From the NCBI GenBank assembly GCA_041477005.1, contig JBGOUJ010000019.1, positions 1 to 29,708 on the forward strand: 29,708 bases of DNA, written 5' to 3'. Under the pieces are notes generated by a model. It was not told the origin of the DNA, ran no database searches, and saw only the letters and a list, made by a program, of their open reading frames with translations. Shown here piece by piece: positions 28,521 through 29,708 of the stretch (position 1 is the stretch's first letter; the number at the start of each line of letters is the position of its first letter). Both the position numbers and the translations under genes were made by a program. Source of the DNA: JBGOUJ01 sp041477005 (GTDB lineage Bacteria > Acidobacteriota > Terriglobia > Bryobacterales > JACQDG01).

Positions 28521-29521
28521 TGACGATCGAGCGGCTGCCTATCTTGATCCTCTACCCGCACAGCCGCTGCAACTGCCGCTGCGTGATGTGCGACATCTGG
28601 AAGATCGACGCCGTCCAGGAGATTATCGTGGAAGACCTGGAGCGCCACGCCGCCGACATGGAAGCGCTCGGCGTCGAGTGGGTCGTTTTTTCGGGCGGCG
28701 AGCCGCTGATGCACTCCGACCTGTTTCGGCTGTGCGAGCGGCTGCGGTCGATGGGCATCCGCACGACCATCCTCTCGACGGGCTTGCTGCTCGAAAAGCA
28801 CGCGCGGCGGATCGTCGAGTCGCTGGACGACGTGATCGTCTCGCTCGACGGGCCGCCGGAGATTCACGACCGGATTCGCCGCGTTCCGCGGGCTTTCGAT
28901 CTGCTGGCCCGCGGCGTGCGCGCCCTGCACGGGCTTCGGGCGGAGTTCCCGGTCGCCGCGCGCACGACGGTACAGAAATGGAATGTAGGCCGGCTGCGGG
29001 AGACGATCCGGACGGCGCGAGATCTCGGACTGCGGTCGATTTCCTTTCTCGCCGCCGATCTCACCTCGGCCGCGTTCAACCGGCCGGAAGGGTGGCCCGT
29101 GGAGCGGCAGGCCGAAGTCGCTTTGACGCCTGAGGAGCTGGCGGCGCTCGAAGAGGAGATCGAAGCCATCATTCGGGAGGAGGCCGACGGGTTCATTCTG
29201 GAGACCCCGGAGAAGCTGCGGCGCATCGTCCGGCACTTTCGGGCGCAGCTCGGTCTCGATGAGCCGGTCGCGCCCCGCTGCAATGCGCCGTGGGTATCGG
29301 CGGTGGTCGAGTCGGACGGCGCGGTCCGGCCGTGCTTTTTTCACCCACCCTTCGGAAAGCTGGGGGAGCAATCGCTTCGCGAGGTTCTGAACAGCCCGCG
29401 TGCGGTCGAATTCCGCCGTTCGCTCGACGTTCCAGCCAATCCGATCTGCCGGCGCTGCGTCTGCTCGCTTTACCTGGCCCCGGATGCCGCCACGATTGCA
29501 TCCAGCAACTCCCGGCGATAG
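28517..29521 (+). CDS. Radical SAM protein with SPASM-type C-terminal cysteines
   Basis: A 334-residue enzyme of the MoaA/PqqE/AnSME class. The cluster motif is C18-x3-C22-x2-C25 (CNCRCVMC), followed by VVFSGGEPLMHSD and VIVSLDGPPEIHDRIR. The C-terminal SPASM region has C255 (RCNAPW), C273 (RPCFF) and C311, C314, C316 (CRRCVC), likely binding an auxiliary [4Fe-4S] cluster. SPASM enzymes often modify peptides, but members also act in lipid, sugar and cofactor pathways. The start at 28517 overlaps the amidohydrolase stop. Its last 52 bases overlap the 3' end of the opposing glycosyltransferase gene. Confidence 0.88.
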   Translation: MMTIERLPILILYPHSRCNCRCVMCDIWKIDAVQEIIVEDLERHAADMEALGVEWVVFSGGEPLMHSDLFRLCERLRSMGIRTTILSTGLLLEKHARRIVESLDDVIVSLDGPPEIHDRIRRVPRAFDLLARGVRALHGLRAEFPVAARTTVQKWNVGRLRETIRTARDLGLRSISFLAADLTSAAFNRPEGWPVERQAEVALTPEELAALEEEIEAIIREEADGFILETPEKLRRIVRHFRAQLGLDEPVAPRCNAPWVSAVVESDGAVRPCFFHPPFGKLGEQSLREVLNSPRAVEFRRSLDVPANPICRRCVCSLYLAPDAATIASSNSRR

Positions 29522-29708
29522 CGCTCCAGGGTGAAACGCTGCTGCCAGAGGACCCGCCCCGCTTGGGCGGTTTCCTGCAGCTTTCCGGGGCGCTCGCAAA
29601 GCAACGTTCGGATTCTGGAGGCCAGCGCTTCCGGAGTCGGCGGATCCACCAGGAAACCGGTTTTTTCGTCCACGACCACTTCGGGGATGCCGCCCGAGGG
29701 AAAGGCCA
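29470..29708 (-). CDS. Glycosyltransferase family 4, C-terminal fragment (truncated by window end)
   Basis: The minus-strand frame is open to the window edge. It begins AFPSGGIPEVVVDEKTGFLV and continues with DPPTPEALASRIRTLL, the signature end of GT4 enzymes with the nucleotide-sugar-binding glutamate in GGIPEVV. About 79 residues are visible; the N-terminal acceptor domain is outside. It converges on the radical SAM operon and overlaps its last gene by 52 bases. It hints that glycan or glycoside synthesis genes continue beyond the window. Confidence 0.82.
   Translation of the reverse strand, partial: AFPSGGIPEVVVDEKTGFLVDPPTPEALASRIRTLLCERPGKLQETAQAGRVLWQQRFTLERYRRELLDAIVAASGAR

Noticed and set aside
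1..29708. tRNA, rRNA or insertion sequence genes
   Set aside because: No T-arm-like GGTTCGAATC strings in a cloverleaf context, no rRNA landmarks and no transposase reading frame were seen on either strand.

Overview
The window is a G+C-rich bacterial chromosome segment (about 65-70% in most genes) with ordinary housekeeping loci, several intergenic repeats and one large uncharacterised biosynthetic operon. The gene content suggests an uncultured soil or sediment bacterium, most likely an acidobacterium of the Bryobacterales/Solibacter kind: Tat-exported sugar-isomerase-like proteins, an anti-sigma/TonB-like fusion, DUF177-rpmF-plsX and many B12-type radical SAM genes. That placement is inference; there is no rRNA gene. 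I saw no tRNA genes, CRISPR arrays, insertion sequences or origins.

Region 1 (1-4.9 kb): the end of an LLM-type flavin oxidoreductase, a phosphoglycolate-phosphatase-like HAD enzyme, an MFS transporter, a heptanucleotide-based inverted repeat, and a two-gene unit made of a ferredoxin with an unusual second cluster and a cysteine-bearing unknown. A structured 570-base non-coding stretch follows. Region 2 (4.9-8.5 kb): an OmpA-type lipoprotein with its own promoter, a strong terminator, the DUF177-rpmF-plsX operon, and a Tat-exported TIM-barrel protein. A 45-codon remnant of a nitrite/sulfite reductase start, still with its ribosome binding site, lies on the other strand at 8530-8664.

Region 3 (9-15.2 kb): a GAF-ANTAR antiterminator, then a leftward group of perR, a Dps-like ferritin, a Rieske ferredoxin and a pterin carbinolamine dehydratase. 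perR has a near-consensus promoter with a Fur/PerR-type operator in its spacer. Next come a rightward overlapping trio (RimI-like, unknown, YkgJ-like) and a leftward sigma factor / membrane anti-sigma / rsmA operon.

Region 4 (15.4-29.5 kb) is the most interesting part. An HPr-kinase-like protein and a PF14907-type nucleotidyltransferase are translationally coupled. They are followed by a lower-G+C island (17.63-19.20 kb) bounded by an imperfect 17-base inverted repeat. It carries an MqsRA-like toxin-antitoxin pair with two palindromic operators, a KGG-type small basic protein and a small cysteine-ended protein. After the island comes a tightly coupled nine-gene operon (19265-29521): four B12-type radical SAM proteins, one SPASM radical SAM protein, three methyltransferases (one with a zinc ribbon) and a deaminase-like amidohydrolase. 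Seven of the eight junctions overlap, six of them by exactly 4 bases. The product is unknown. A glycosyltransferase fragment in the opposite direction ends the window, so the locus probably continues.
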